A DNA stretch of 64,000 bases. Source: Thunnus maccoyii (lineage: Eukaryota > Chordata > Actinopteri > Scombriformes > Scombridae). Within the stretch, counting starts at the first letter, position 1. Each line of letters begins with the position of its first letter. The translations under genes and the position numbers were made by a program. The stretch lies in NCBI RefSeq assembly GCF_910596095.1, contig NC_056540.1:15023501-15087500 (forward strand). The letters are read 5' to 3'. Of the stretch, positions 14,044 to 27,702 are shown piece after piece. The notes beneath the pieces were generated by a model. It searched no databases and was not told where the DNA came from. It saw only the letters and a list, made by a program, of their open reading frames with translations.

Positions 14044-17000
14044 ACACACATACACTCACCAGGGTGACCAGGGCCTCTTGTGGCTTAAGGTGGTGTTTCT
14101 GCAGCACCGCATAGAGCGCATCCTGCAGCGTCTTACTGGACTTTGCCATAATGCCCACTGTCTTACCAGTGAAGGCATTCTCCAGCCTGAAACACACAAA
14201 CACTTCATTACACTCACACACACAGTAATAAGAAACAGTAAATCTAAATCACATGCAGTGGAACAGCGAGAGAACATAATTAAAATCTAGATATGCAAAG
14301 ACATTAGTCATAGAGAAATCTGCCACTTCGTTATGTCTTCACAGGAAATCCTGTAAAGACATAACTCTGGCAACTTATCTGACAACACACTCAATGCAAT
14401 TGATAAGTATAATGATTACAAGCCAGAAAACCAGTCTATGTCTGGTGTTAATACAAGGACTTCCCTCTAATAACACAGTGAGAAGTGGCATGCTGTAGAG
14501 GGGATGTGGGTGTGAAAAGCCTACTAGGGTGACGAAGACAGGAAAAAAAAAGGAAATGAAGGAAGCGGCACAGTTGACTCACATAAACGTCACCCTAAGC
14601 TCTAGAGTGACCTGCTGATCTCTCAGTACGCTGCAATCCTGGTCCAGTGATAAGGGCTGCAAAGAGAACAAGTGTGTATCAGGCAAGAGAGAAATGAACT
14701 CTCAGAGGTGTCACCGTTAAGTGGGACGACTTTAAGGTTTTAAGGTTTAAGTTTGACAGAGTTTCCAAAACAAAAACAGTTAGTGAAATGAGACAGTGAG
14801 AGGTTGAGAGGATGTGTTAGAACAGGAAGAGGGTAGTCATCTTTCTCATACCGCCTGTTGCTAAACAACATTCTTGAACAGCTTCTTAATTTAAAAAGCT
14901 CTTTTTAAATTCATTTTTCCCCCCATCATTTGCAGGAGACAGAGCAGCCAAGTGCTCACCTTGTCCTTGCCCTTAAGGTAGATGATGACATCTTTCAGCG
15001 GGAAGCCTCTCTTCTCACATAGGCTGGCCAGCATGTCTCTGATGGGCAGGCCATTACGTGTGGGGGCCAGAGAGGCACTGCCATCAGGTAAGTAGACACA
15101 GCAGTAGCCCCCGAACCGATTCCCAACTCCACCGCTCACATCTAAGGAGCGGGGACTTGATCGGCCATTCTAAAATCAGAGAGGGAGAGGACAGAAAAGG
15201 ACTAAAGAGTTGAAAATAATTCTCCAAAGTGATAGATACTTTCTGACAGACTATTTCTATGCTGCCTTGTAGGCAATCTTTATTATTCATGTGTGCATAC
15301 TCCTCACGAATTTTAAAATGTCATTTTTCCCATTGGCCAGTACAAATTCTATGTACAAATGCACTGACCTCAATCTGCCTGTAGAGGGTGCCAAGCTCCA
15401 CACTGCTGGTAGACTTGACGGGCATATGGGACTCTTTTGATATCGAAAGAAGAAAAGACCATGAGGAGAGATTGTGAGATAAATTGCAAGGATTTACATC
15501 AAAGCCTAATTTAGAAGCATGAGATCTGCCATGTGACAGGCCACTGTACCTCCCCAGGATCCTCTTTTCTGTCGCTGTTTCTCTGAGGCACTCTTGCCAC
15601 TTTGCAAGCTGTTCTTGTTCTGTTTGAGACATTGATGACACGTCATTACAGCAAAGTCAAAAATCACATTTTAAAACATTTTGTAAACAAGCTCACTGTT
15701 GTTGTTTTTTCCTCTATTTTCTTCCTGTCACTCTACCTTCTTGTCACTTAAGGAGGGGCTTCTGTTGGCCATGTCCTCCAAGGATCCCATGCGGACCGGT
15801 TCTAAAGAGAGCTGAGGTAGAAGCTTGCCTTCTACACTTGCCAGGGTGCAGTTCTGGTAGAGAGGAGAGCGCACAAAGCGCCTGTAGCTGTCCATCTTCA
15901 TCAGCTTAAATATCTGACACACAAGCAGCAACAGAGATACACACAGTCAAGGCACCAACAACACATCACTGCTTTTTTTTTTGAGCCGAACTGGGAGTGT
16001 TGACTCCAAACAGACCTGTGCTTGAGCCTTGTTAAACATCTCAGGTGTGGGCTGTTCCAGGTCCTTCTCCTCTGTCTTGGCTGTGTCATCGATGTTGACC
16101 GAATAGGGAGCACTTTCAGACAGGTATTTGTTGTAGATGAAGCGAGCTGCCGTCTTTAGCTGCAAACACAACAGCTTCATCAGACTGAAAACTCCCTGAA
16201 GGCTAGACCTGACTTCAACTGATTAAATAATCATTGTTTCTAAGAACAGATACAAACTCCAGAAGCAAGTGACAAGCAAGTATTTAGCTAAGTATGTGTT
16301 GATGTGTTTTTTGTGCAGTATTAGCCACTTCCTGTGCCAAGAATCACATCAACCCTTCTCAACCACATTGCAAGCAATGCAATCAATAAGTCGCCGCAAG
16401 GCAATTAATTTCTCGCAGAGCTGAGCAACTTCATACACTCAGTCAACAACCCTGTTGATTTCTGTACTTCCTGTTTTCAGTAAATGTCATTAACTGAACA
16501 ATGTTTCTGCCTGAAAGGCACAAAATAGATTAAAGGTTGATGATACTTTTTACAGCTTCACAGCTGGCTACTTTTATTTGAGAGAACAGTGTAAAATAAG
16601 GCAAACAGCTCAAAAAATTATAGTTGAAAAAAAAGCTTCATCTGTCACGGAGGTCAATCCAGGGACAGAGCAAGACTCTCAGCACAAAGAGGGCAATCTC
16701 AAGGGGCTCTTCTGAGAAAGTGTAAAATGCCTGATATATCCTATCCATAAACACAAATTGTCACTTACTGAGCCGTGCAAGCCTATGTCTAAGAAAACAT
16801 ACAGTGGAGCCACTTTATCAGACAAGTTTGTTCTGAAGGACAAAAAAAGAAAACATGTTGCCAGTTGCATTAAAATTTTTCAGCACTGAGGACAGCACAC
16901 GGCGCTCTATGTGCATCGATTGCCGAACGGTGCAGCACCACCGCCGATAGACAGCAACAGGCCAGGTGCATTGTGTCAGTACCATGTCTTACAGGGGAAT

Positions 17001-20000
17001 AACTTAATATGTTAAATAGACTGATGATTACATCCCACAACACTACGAGACATATTCAAATAAAAAAATAGATAGTCTTTAAGACCACCACCATCATCAT
17101 CATCATCGCGGTTGTGTTGAAAGGACGAGCAAGACGAGAATGCCATTAAACTTTTCTTATTCCCTCCATTTTACCTCCTAGTTGATTAAAAAAAAACAAA
17201 AGAAAAACACATCACCTTGAACATTATCTTGATGCATTCAGGGATACTCAGAATTAGGCTGTAATGAAAAAGTAGGCGTGGGCCCTTGGGTGGTTGCCCC
17301 CTCTGCCCCTGTGGGCCCCCTTTTAATGGGTGTACAGGGTAAATGAATAATTTTTACTGAGTTTGCTTGGTGACTAAATAAAAAAATATATTCCAACATA
17401 GTTGAAGCAACATCAAAGTGAAAAAACAAGCACTCAACAACACTGGGTCAAACTTTGTAGCAACCAAATTGCCTTCATTACTATAAAAATAGGTTTCAGG
17501 GAAACTCACAATGAAGAGTATTTATAAAAAAACACTATAATAGGGAGTTTAAGCAGAGTAAAACACAACAGCACAATGAATCACAAGTTGGGAAGATTAA
17601 AGAGGGGAAAAAAATGCTATCATACCTCTTTCAAGGAGGTGGCTGGAATCATCCTGAACTTTTCACAAGCCTGCCAGAATAAAATGTTCTCCTCACTCAC
17701 CTCAGATTTCAGAAAGGCCTGCAGAGAAAACACACTTACAAACTTTATGAACACACATAGCACACCTAGTGAGAAGCAGCTAGTCAACATTAACACCTAC
17801 TATTTCTGAATTTTACTGAAATTACTTTCAGTACGGCTCTGAAATTACAAGACAACAGAATGCGTACGTGTGCTGAGCGCATCTCACCGTAAAGTAGCTG
17901 ACTCCATAGGGGTCCTCCAACAGCTTTTCAAATGACACAGCCCAGCTCAACACACCGGCTGGGCCACCCTCTCCGCCTGGAGTCCCAGGAAGGCTGGAGC
18001 TACTGCCTCCACAGCCCCGCGCAGACATGTTCAACTCTACACACATACAGGCACAAACACACCCATTTATCAGCACAAAGAAGCATGATCAAGAACGAGA
18101 CTGAATCAGATATTTTCTTATGTCGTGCATGGACATGTTCCGTTCGAAAAAAAATGTGAGATCTACAGGATTGGCAGTGTGCACGTTGACTGTTCACGCT
18201 TACCTCCGTCTGACACTGCCTGGATCTGTGAAGAGAGAGAGAGAGAGAGAGAGAGCAGATAAGGAAGGGAACACACTAAAAAACAAACATAGGAAACATC
18301 TGATAAGATAGAATACACCTGAGCGAGGTTGTCATGGACTAGTGTTAGTATTAAATGATAAATTCCTATGGTGGTAGTTGAGAAATTCAATAAACTTGAA
18401 TCAGAAAATAATGAAAACTGAGAGGAATTGCATTTAACTTATTCCTGGTTGGTACAATTAATGATCAGTAAGTTCCGAAGTAAACCACAAAACTAAAAAT
18501 TCACTGTGTGGTGTTTGATAAAAAATATGGAAACATTCAAATACAGTGAAATATTGCACTATAAGCTTTACAGTCTACTGTACTGTATTACAGAACATAG
18601 GTGACAGTAGCTAGAAACATGTAGTCACAAGCACACATGCATACATTTAGGAAGTGAAATGTGAACACCAGCTGCATGTTTTTTGCCTTTTGTTTTTTTT
18701 TTTCCTGTATGTAACAGTGTAGTGCAATCAGCCAAGGCAGGAAGTGGTTGTGACACTGATGACAATGGCTCTCATTCAACTTTCAGAACTCACAAAATTC
18801 ACATCTTGTCAAAAGGCGCTCATAGTGATCTGCTGCCATTAACTGTTCTAAATGCTGGTGAAATTTTGGCTTTCAAACTTTTTGAAAGCCAAAAGTTGCC
18901 TTTTACAGGTTGTGAAAAACATAACATACTCAAGGAAATCTTGATATTGATCCAAAACCACTGAGGAGATATTTCAATAAAGGAGAGGATCATCATGTTA
19001 CTTGCGTCTGTTTTAACTGAAATTCAGGGGAATCCAGGATGTTCAGTTCCAAGGCCGCTCCACACAAAAGGCTCTTGCTCAAGAATACAGTGATATTGAA
19101 ATATTGCTTAGGGGCGGCACAGTAGCTAACAGCAAAAAGAGTGCTGGGTTTTAGTCCATGAGTATGTCTCTGTAGAGTTTACATGTCCACCTTTCTGTTT
19201 GGGTTTCCTCTGGCTGCTCTAGTTTCCTCTAACAGTTCACAGACATGTGGGTTTCTATTCTAAAATTGCCCAGAGGTGTGAGTGTGAATGTGTTGGTCTG
19301 GCTACATGTGCTAGTCCTGTGAGTAGCACTCTGTCTAGAGTGTATCCTGGGTGTCATGGTACACTCTAGAAACTTTATATAAATAAACTTAAACGTAACA
19401 TCTTCACTATTAACGGTCACTCATGCAAATTAACAGAATCAGAAGGTGTTATTTTCCGTCATAGCGAGGCTGTCGTGCCGTCTATCAAACATAATCTGAG
19501 TGCTTGTACGAACATTTTCTACATCCTACAAAATGACAAATATCTTTCCTAACAAACTGATCATAGTATTTGAAAGTTGATTTTCTTTCCATCAGCTAAT
19601 CACTGCAGTTTTATAGTATATATCAGTAAGCTGCTTTTAATCATTTCCCAACTAACACACTGAAAAAACACACTGAATCATATTGGTTTTGAGTGTGGTG
19701 GTGTCTCTAATTTATTTAGGTTTGTCTTGATTCTTTAAAAAATTGTCTTTAAATATCTTCTTCATTGTGAATTGATCTCCTTGCACATGCTGTTCATTGA
19801 ATTTGACACATTATGTTAGCGCTTGGGTTTGTGAAATGTATTAAATACAAACCAGCGGTTTAGGTTAGCAAATATCAGCCTGTTAACTGTAAACTCAGCT
19901 CATCTAGCCTCCTCTCTCAAATATGCAGCAGGATATTTAAATCAAAAGTAAGTCAGCCAACTGCTGAGTCATACAGACAATTACTAACCAAAATGTGAGA

Positions 20001-21238
20001 AAATATTTTGCTATAATGAGGTTAGGTTTAGGAAGTTAACACAAAAGTCCTGGGAGAGACAGTTCGACAGTTAGCATAAGGCATCTTCTATGTAAAAATA
20101 GACAAACAAAAACTTAAACACAAGCAGAATGTACCCACATTTCCTTAAACAAATTTGCCAGTGAATAGATATACTGTACGTCTGTGAACTTTAGTGCATG
20201 CAAAAAGTGTCCTTGCTCTTGGCAATTAATAATTGATAAACTTGGACCATGTAAGGTTCATATGGCCGGCTGTCTCTGCAGGTATGAGCTTCACTGTGGC
20301 TCTAGACATAAAAATATAACAAATTGACTCCCCAGGCTTGAGCCATGACAGCAAGAATTCAAAAGGAGAAGCTAGACGCGCGGCAACAGTTTTCTACAAA
20401 TTGTGACGAACAATAAATAATTCATCGTCATCATCTTACTAGGTGCAGTTTATGTTCTCATACAGTGCAACCGAGAACAATATCTAAGGATTAGGATTCT
20501 CTGCAAACCTTTGGAAAGAGAGATGAAATTTTCAGACATACTGTGTGCAAGGGAAGGGTCTGCAGCACCAATTATAAGAATCCAATCCCTCAAAATGCAA
20601 AAGCACAGACGGCCCTTTCCTAAACCACAGCAACATCCGGGTCCTCTCGGCCTCTGTTAAATACATATTTAGACACAGTAACACCTTTAGCAGAGCCGTA
20701 CCCGTTCAAGAAAAGCTATGGTCTCGCACAGAGTAGAACGAAGCCAACTCGGCCTACACGCGACAGATTGGTAAACAGGCACAGTTTGGTTTCCGCCTCT
20801 GACTCAGGCAGGCCCGGTCTGTTTTCAGTAGCAACCAACTGTAGCAACACAGCCTGATTGGTTCTGGCAATGCTGAGGAAAGGAGAATGTACAACACAAG
20901 CAGATACAAGAAACCGCTCCACTTTTGACACAAAAGTTATTAATGTGGATGTCAACTTAATAGTGTCAGTAAGGTTAAAAATGTAGACTGAAACGAAACA
21001 AACACAGTCTCAAATAGAAGTTCACACTCTTGAAATTGTACTGTATATTAGCGAATGACACCTCACGATATACTGTATGTTCACCAGCAGTGGCTTCTTC
21101 TCTCTACACATCATATAGGCATAAACAAACTATTATATAAACCAAAAGACATTTAGCAACAAACCAAACCTAGCAAGAGTATTGTTAACTCACCATGTGG
21201 CCAACAGGAATTCCTAAAGCATTACAATTCTTCGCCAT
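10989..21238 (-). CDS. rgs14: regulator of G-protein signalling 14
   Basis: Fifteen coding exons: 21238-21194, 18225-18204, 18036-17888, 17718-17626, 16159-16016, 15913-15737, 15619-15550, 15433-15369, 15169-14960, 14656-14583, 14186-14060, 13390-13309, 12547-12492, 12041-11942, 11242-10989. They total 1668 bp and 555 aa, and all phases agree (human RGS14 is about 566 aa). The RGS domain is at about 54-171 (starts [12 protein letters not shown], ends FVRSPLYQ) and should accelerate GTP hydrolysis by Gi/o alpha subunits. The first Ras-binding domain begins near 277 ([22 protein letters not shown]); the second is at about 350-392. A GoLoco motif at 472-492 carries the D-Q-R triad with Arg489 and should bind GDP-loaded Gi alpha. 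The start in a separate exon ([15 protein letters not shown]) matches the human N-terminus in length and pattern. Exons 7, 8 and 13 are poorly conserved, so their edges are less certain. Teleosts may have more than one rgs14 copy and I cannot tell which this is. Confidence 0.93.
11529..11827. mobile_element. MITE with ~54-bp terminal inverted repeats
   Basis: The left end 11529-11582 and right end 11772-11827 are inverted copies differing at only a few positions (tacactcactgagcattt against its complement). About 190 bp lies between them and no transposase is present. The ends begin with TA. I recall this sequence as a widespread vertebrate and fish MITE. It sits in the last intron of rgs14. 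Confidence 0.8.
12236..12295. repeat. perfect 21-bp inverted repeat (hairpin)
   Basis: Arms 12236-12256 and 12275-12295 are exact reverse complements around an 18-nt spacer, inside rgs14 intron 13. It may be a MITE remnant or a hairpin-forming RNA element. The AT-rich arms give no specific identity. Confidence 0.85.
14009..14050. repeat. (CA)n microsatellite next to an rgs14 splice donor
   Basis: A CA run lies within about 10 bp of the rgs14 exon 11 donor (14058-14059), on its intron side. Length variation here could affect splicing, but that is inference. Confidence 0.9.
19110..19360. repeat. dispersed teleost repeat, copy 1
   Basis: It starts 'ggggcggcacagtagc' and contains phrases on the pattern 'gagtttacatgtcc', 'gtttcctctggctgctc', 'aaaattgccc' and 'gtgtgaatgtg'. 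From memory this is a very common fish repeat whose full copies end in GGATGGATGA-like sequence. It lies in rgs14 intron 1. Class uncertain (SINE-like or DNA). Confidence 0.6.
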
Positions 21239-21341
21239 AATGGCCCAGACACAAGACTAAAAGCTGAAATCTTATGCGATGTGTGCGCAGTGTCAGGGGA
21301 CACAGAGGAGTGCTCCACCCAAACATGATGCACACTCTTCA

Positions 21342-21343
<2 letters not shown>

Positions 21344-21384
<41 letters not shown>
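21344..21384. repeat. (CA)n microsatellite upstream of rgs14
   Basis: About 20 CA repeats lie just upstream of the rgs14 first coding exon, in or near its promoter or 5'UTR. Confidence 0.95.
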
Positions 21385-21392
<8 letters not shown>

Positions 21393-23224
21393 AAACTCAT
21401 CACTTGGGTCTTCCTGTCACTTCCTGCCTGGAAGGGAAGTCTTGCCATAGCAACAAGCCACAAAAGAGGAAGTATGGTTACTATGATCAAACTGTTTTCG
21501 GCCCATGTCTTGAGAAACACTATGATGTGGGAACACAGTCAAGAGAGATGAACACTGTGTGCGTTTGATGGAGAGTCACTGAAACAGTTACTTGACGCAG
21601 CTAACAACTGTTATAAGATCCTGCTGTAGATGCAGTTCTGTATTTAAGAAGGCTTTTTTTTTTTACATTTGAGCACTTTTAAAAGTTTGCCTCCCTTTTT
21701 TGTCACAGTGAAGTTTCATTTTACTTGGAAATCCTTTAGATTAAGGTACAAAAGAAACACAATTCCTCCTCCCTAATATTCTTTCAAGATGGTAATCCAT
21801 ATGGCCATACAGCAGTTTCATGAAAAGTTGAATGGGGTCACATTTATGTTACTCTAAAAACATCACTAAGCTACTACATTTAGGAGTAATTTCAACTTTA
21901 CAACTCTCACACAATTACAGGCTCTTTTTTGAACCAGAATTCAGTATCTCACTCTACACTGTTGAGGATATTAGTTAGAAAACAAAACAACTTGTGAGCA
22001 GATGAGGCCTAATACACAGCACAACAGATTATAATATTATGAAAATTATTGCGTAGATATAGTAATTAAATGAATGCAATTCACAACATATATTTGCAAG
22101 ATGAAGGTTAACAATGTAGGACTAAGTATTTGTCAACTTTGCACCCTCTGTATGGCCAAACATGGTTAAACAGGCATGCACTCTCCAAATTGATTGTGTG
22201 AAAATGATTGTCTTACCTTTTCGTCACCCTTGCTGGTGGTTATGACGCACCATTTGTCATGTTTTCTGAATTGCTTTCGTGCTGCAACTTTTGCCAGGTG
22301 GAAGAAGCTGTGATAAAGTCCTTTGAAAGCTACCATTTTCAGGGAAAACAGACACACTCAGGGCAAGACGAGAGAGGTGACAAAATGTGTGCTGACGGTT
22401 TATAGGTCAGGGTTAATTAACAGCTTTGATCTTACCTGATTGGCTTCAGTGAGTCTTGACATGCACACAAGGTAATGGCCCAGGTGAAGCAGGACATTTT
22501 GATTAATGGTGCACATTTTTTCCTGGAGAAATTTTACATAGTTTACATAGTTAAACATTGTCTGTAAGCTTGACAAAATTTCCCTGTCTATTTTTGCATG
22601 GTTATTAAAGTTGTAAAGGTGTGGCTCTCGGGATTTTAATAGGACATATCCAGCTAGTTGTATTGACAACAGTGTTTCTGAACTCTCAAGTAAAACTTAT
22701 TAAGCCTACAAACAGTCAAAGGCAACAGTATATTTTTGAATAAATCTATTTATTTGGGCCTTGATGCTCTGGAAAAATACTGCAAATGTAACAACAGAAC
22801 ATTTTTTGGATTTTATGTATGCAAAATTGCAAAAACAAATGCTTCACATTAGTAGATGACAGAAACCATGTCATTATTCATATGCTCATTACATGGAAAA
22901 CAAAGTTGCATGAATGAAACTACTGAGATAAAATTAGTGGTGCCAGAAGAAAGATTATGTTGTTATACCCAAATAAACATAACATTTAAGCAGTTTTTTA
23001 TGGCTACAGTATCAGTGGCCCAGAACACTGTAAAATTAAGAGGGACATTTCTTGCATGTAACATGTTAAAAATGTGCTTTGAATTCCCATAATGTGAATC
23101 ATCAGTACCAATAAAAAGTAAAGCCACCAAGACTAAAACTGTTGTCATCATGTTTAGTGTCATTCAGGAGCAGGTGTACCACTTCAGCTATACCTCATAA
23201 TTTAGCTGTAGGCCAGCACATGAG

Positions 23225-23430
23225 CATGTCAACATACAAAGCTAATTTGTTAGCTAATTTGCTAACATTGGCTATTAGATTTAACATGCTAACGAAGAAT
23301 GTCAGCATGCTAACATGTTATTAAGAGTATGAATATGACAAACAGCTCCTGTAAACATATATTAACATGCATACAGTCGCAAGTTACAGTAACTAGCCAC
23401 ACTTTAGCATTTTAGCATGCTAATACTAAT
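23225..23430. repeat. dispersed repeat rich in TTAGC/GCTAAC motifs
   Basis: The motifs 'gctaac', 'catgctaac' and 'tagcatgctaa' recur many times. This matches, from memory, part of an abundant fish repeat. Boundaries are loose. Confidence 0.45.
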
Positions 23431-23748
23431 GTCAGCAAAAAATAAATTAAAAAAAAATTCAAACATTAGCATTAAACAGAGCTGAGGTAAGGAATTTGGT
23501 TGTTAGTTTTAGAGGTAATACAAGTACCTGAGTGAACTGAACAAGGAGACATTTGACCTGCTGGTGGCAGCAGGTCGAGGGGATCAAAAAGCCAATTTAA
23601 TGGAAATTTAGTCAATTATATCAATATGTAAATTCTACACTGAAAAGATCTTGGTTGCCAACATTATCAGAGTCCAGCACTGAAATATACGAGTGAGAAA
23701 GGAGTTTGTTCTCAGTGTACTTTCCATGGATGTATTATAATACTTATA

Positions 23749-23779
23749 ATAAGAGTACATAATACTTATGTACTCTTAT
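23749..23779. repeat. 14-bp perfect palindrome
   Basis: Arms 23749-23762 and 23766-23779 are exact reverse complements with a 3-nt spacer (ataagagtacataa and its complement). Confidence 0.8.
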
Positions 23780-24207
23780 AATATATCCATTGTTCTTTCA
23801 CAGGTAATTTACAACACTCTGTCTCATTGATGAGCACAAAAACCGGATTGCTATTTCTCTAAAACACAGCTTAAATTAATGTAATACTTAAGATATTTTC
23901 AAAACTATTATTTAATTTTAAATTAAAGGTTGTTGAGATCTTAGTGGTTTACCAGACTGACTGCAATTGGGAGGATAGTTTCACATTTGCCAGCACATCA
24001 TCTTCTGAACAATTTGTACATTCCTCTTCAATAGATAACAGACATCAGATAGAGGGTGAAATAATTTTCTTTTTTTTACCGTTGCCCTCTGTGGTGGGGC
24101 TAAAAGCTTAGATAAGGGTCACAGTTTATAGAGTAAGGTTGGATAGTATTTAAGGTGGAAAACAAAAATTGATGAGTTTGTTCCATTTTCATCACAGTTA
24201 TCTTTAA

Positions 24208-24460
24208 GGGGAGGCAATTGGCTCAAAGATGATTTGAATCCTCAAACCAGTTTGGTCATGTGGTTTGCATGTCCTCTTTGTGTCTGTGTGGGTTTTTTCT
24301 GGCGCCCTGCTTTCCTCCCGTCTGTAAGGTGCAAATGGTAGTGTGAATGTGTTCAATCTGTCCAGACATCCATGGAGTGTACCCTGCCGCTTTCCCAATG
24401 CATGCTAGAACAAGCTCTAGCCCCTCATGACCCTGAACAGGATAGAAAAAAGATGGATGA
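24208..24460. repeat. dispersed teleost repeat, copy 2
   Basis: A second, more diverged copy of the family at 19110-19360. It includes 'gtttgcatgtcctctttg', 'tgtgtgggttttttctgg', 'gtgtgaatgtg' and the typical end 'aaaaaagatggatga'. The two copies share phrase order and orientation. Confidence 0.6.
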
Positions 24461-25239
24461 TCAGCAGCACTCTCTACTGGCCACTCTGCAAATAAAAACT
24501 GTATATGAAGGCCCTGCATGACTTCAGTAACAAAAAATATTGTATCCCCGAATATTCAATCACCAATATCTCAAAAATTCTGGTTATTCCTGTATGTGTC
24601 ACATTATATGGTGTGTGACAGCAGTGGATAATTTGCATAAGTAAACACTCTTTTGCTGATAACAGACTGTGCCTCAGCATACCTCTATATTTCTGTTTCT
24701 GTCTGTTTTCTGTTGCTTTCAATTTCAACCTCTGTGTGTAACAAGTGTAAAAATCCCATCCTTTCAGCCTGAATGTCATTCAACAACATAAAGTGGCTGC
24801 AGCGAAGCCATCATCTTTCACCATCACTCCCTCCCACAAACATACAAATAGCAGTATTGTTTGTGCTATTAAGTTCCTGGAATGAATTTATTTGCATTGG
24901 TATCAGTGTTTACGATCACTTCTACTTTGCCTTCACTGATGGAAACACCATTAGGCTAGGCAAAGCAGAGCAGGTCATCATTCAACCCTGTGTATGAGGA
25001 GGCAACACCACTGCAGGTAAACATTTCAGTGTTATAATATTTTTTTTTAGCTCAACAATTATTAATAATATCTCATGTAGAAGGTGTAAAACATGACAGC
25101 GCTATTAAACTTGCTCCTTCTAATTTGTTTAAATGCTGCAACATTAATTCTAACTTAATTAGATATTTTTTGTCTCATTCAACTCTTAAACTTGTTCTAA
25201 ACCAAAAGCAAATTAATGATTAGTCTTTTCTAATAGAGA

Positions 25240-27603
25240 ATGGTTATGCAAGGGATATCCCTATATATTTTGCTCGGCCATCTCTTCATTGGTAAGGAGC
25301 CTCCTTTATTTTTACAGTATATACTGTGTACTTTTCTCTTTCTCTGTATGCTTATTTAGCTCTGTACATCTCCGTTTCATTCTGTTATTATAGCTCATCT
25401 TCCTGTCCAGTGTCTCGAATGTGACACAGGAGAAGCTCTGGCAGGTAAAAAAAAAAAATGAATAAACTAAAACCTCTCGGTCTATTTATAGACATCACAC
25501 AATGCAGCTAACACAGCTAGTGCACCTGAACAATATGTGCCATTAAATAATTGCAAGGCAAGTCACAAAGGAAAAATGTTCTTAATGCTGTTCCTTCTGT
25601 CTCTCTTTTCCCTATAGATTGTCTGCCCTGCAAAGACAATGGTTGCGGTTAGTATCCTCTTTCTTCTCATGTTAAAGATACATCCTGTGGATTTTACATA
25701 CAGAACAGTACAGTAGATACAGTTAATGAAGGTGGGGTGTGGTCATAGAATGAGGTTGACTCAAACATGGCAAACATGGGCAACTTGAAAAATAAATTAA
25801 ATGCCATAAATATGATTATTAGTCTAAGGAAATTTATTAGATGTTTTTACTTAAAGTAATAATCTCAAAGATTTTCATTTAAATCAATGTATGTTAAATC
25901 ACTACCTATCACCAAATAAGGTAACACAATGGTGATTGAGCCTATGGCCCACTAGTGAAAGCCCTGGCATTTTCAGCATTACAAACTCTCTACGTTTGTT
26001 GGTAGCGACATTCCCGGGAAAAATCACAAGCGACACACAGTTAGTGTCGCGTTTTCCATCACCCGCCAGAGAGGGTGATGGAGGGTGATGAGGGTGTTTT
26101 TAACAGAGGTGTTAAATTATGGCTAAAAGAGAAACAACATTGTTCTCACACCTAATACCCCTGTATGGACACACCTGTATTTTTTTATTTATGTACTTGT
26201 GTATGTATTCTTGTTTATCCTCTGATCTTTCTTGTTTTTCTTCTTTACATTTTAACTTTTATATTCTATATATCTATCTGCGGACTCACAGTACTCTACA
26301 CAATACACCCACTTTACTACATGACACATCCACTTGGTTAGGTTTAGGCATGAGGAGTGAGACAGACAGGGTTAGGGTAAGAATATCGGAGTGGGGGCGT
26401 GGGTGTTGTGTAGTGAAGTGGGTGTATCATCTAAGTCTGCAAGACTGCAATTAGACCCTTCTCCATCTTCAAGTACGCCGCTTCAACTTGTGTGTGAAGC
26501 GGCGTACTTTTATCTCTGGTCTCTGCTAGCATTTCTAACTGCCAACGAAACAGAGATCTTCAAGATTGTTACTTGAAGTTCAGTAAGTTCATTCATATTC
26601 ACAGAAAAATGCTCCTACGTTATGAACACCTGTGATGGGTCATGTATGCTCTGTTACAAATTAAATGCTTACTGTAACTCTCTTTACTCTTTTTGCTTGT
26701 ATCTACAGATATTCCTCCAAAATGCAAAAAAGGTAACAATATCTTCTATCTTCTTTTGCAGTGCACTGAAACACATATGGTGATATTTGATTACATAACA
26801 CTTTCACTATTTGCTTCCCCGCCTGCCCATAAAACTTTCAAGTGTCTGTCATCGGCCCTGAATCCAGCGTCGATGAAGGTGAAACCGTCACTCTGATATG
26901 TTTCCATAACTTTACCAATGTGAATCTGACATTTGAGTGGCTAAAGGATGGGAAGCTCATGAAAGACCAAAAAGAAAGCAATCTGACTCTAAAAGAAGTG
27001 CTCACATCAGATGAAGGCTGCTACATCTGCAGAGTGAATAGCTCTCATGGTAGTTACGAGTCTCTGCCACACAGTGTCACTGTAAACAGTAAGTAGACAT
27101 GTCAATGCTTATTTCACACAGCCACACATTACTTCAGTTTTTGCAATGTAGATTGTTTATTGAACTTGTTATCCAGAAACCTGAATGTAGTGCATTTGAT
27201 AATTTATGAATTCAAAATGAAACAGAAGAAAAGCTCAAAAACCTCAGTAACCCTCAACAGCATGTGTCTTCATAGTCTGTCTGCTGTTTCTGCCTTTAAC
27301 TGTCTGTGTGTCTTCATCCAGATGGCAGTGTGGTGATCCTGGTTGTCTGTGGTGTTTCAGCTTTGGTCCTGGTCCTGATAATGGGGATGGCTATGAAGCT
27401 GAAAATGAAAAGAGACAACAGTAAGAGCTCATTTCAGGCTGTCTGTGCCATAAGAGAACACAGAAAGCCAAGTTGAGAACAAGCACCTCTGCCTTCTCAA
27501 ATACAGTACCAGTCAAAAGTTTGGACACACTTTCTCATCGGGGAAGTGTCCAAGCCTTTGACTGGTACTGTATATCTTACTCTCTAAGTGTAACTCACAT
27601 GTG

Positions 27604-27702
<99 letters not shown>

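Larger units (their letters stand above)
21390..25239. other. intergenic between rgs14 and the Ig gene
   Basis: The stretch lies between two divergently transcribed genes. It holds AT-rich sequence, a low-complexity 'gctaacatgctaac' repeat block near 23225-23430, a palindrome near 23749-23779 and a dispersed repeat at about 24208-24460. Two minus-strand segments with good donors (22522-22436, and one ending at 22217) were examined and could not be joined in frame. They could be 5' noncoding exons. Confidence 0.4.

Noticed and set aside
22217-22522. Two minus-strand segments with good GT donors (22522-22436 and one ending 22217) upstream of rgs14
   Set aside because: No acceptor was found that joins them in one open frame. 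They could be 5' noncoding exons but this cannot be supported.
22963-23163. Minus-strand frame starting like a signal peptide (MTTVLVLVALLFIG)
   Set aside because: It abuts an abundant fish repeat, lacks splice partners and shows no known domain.
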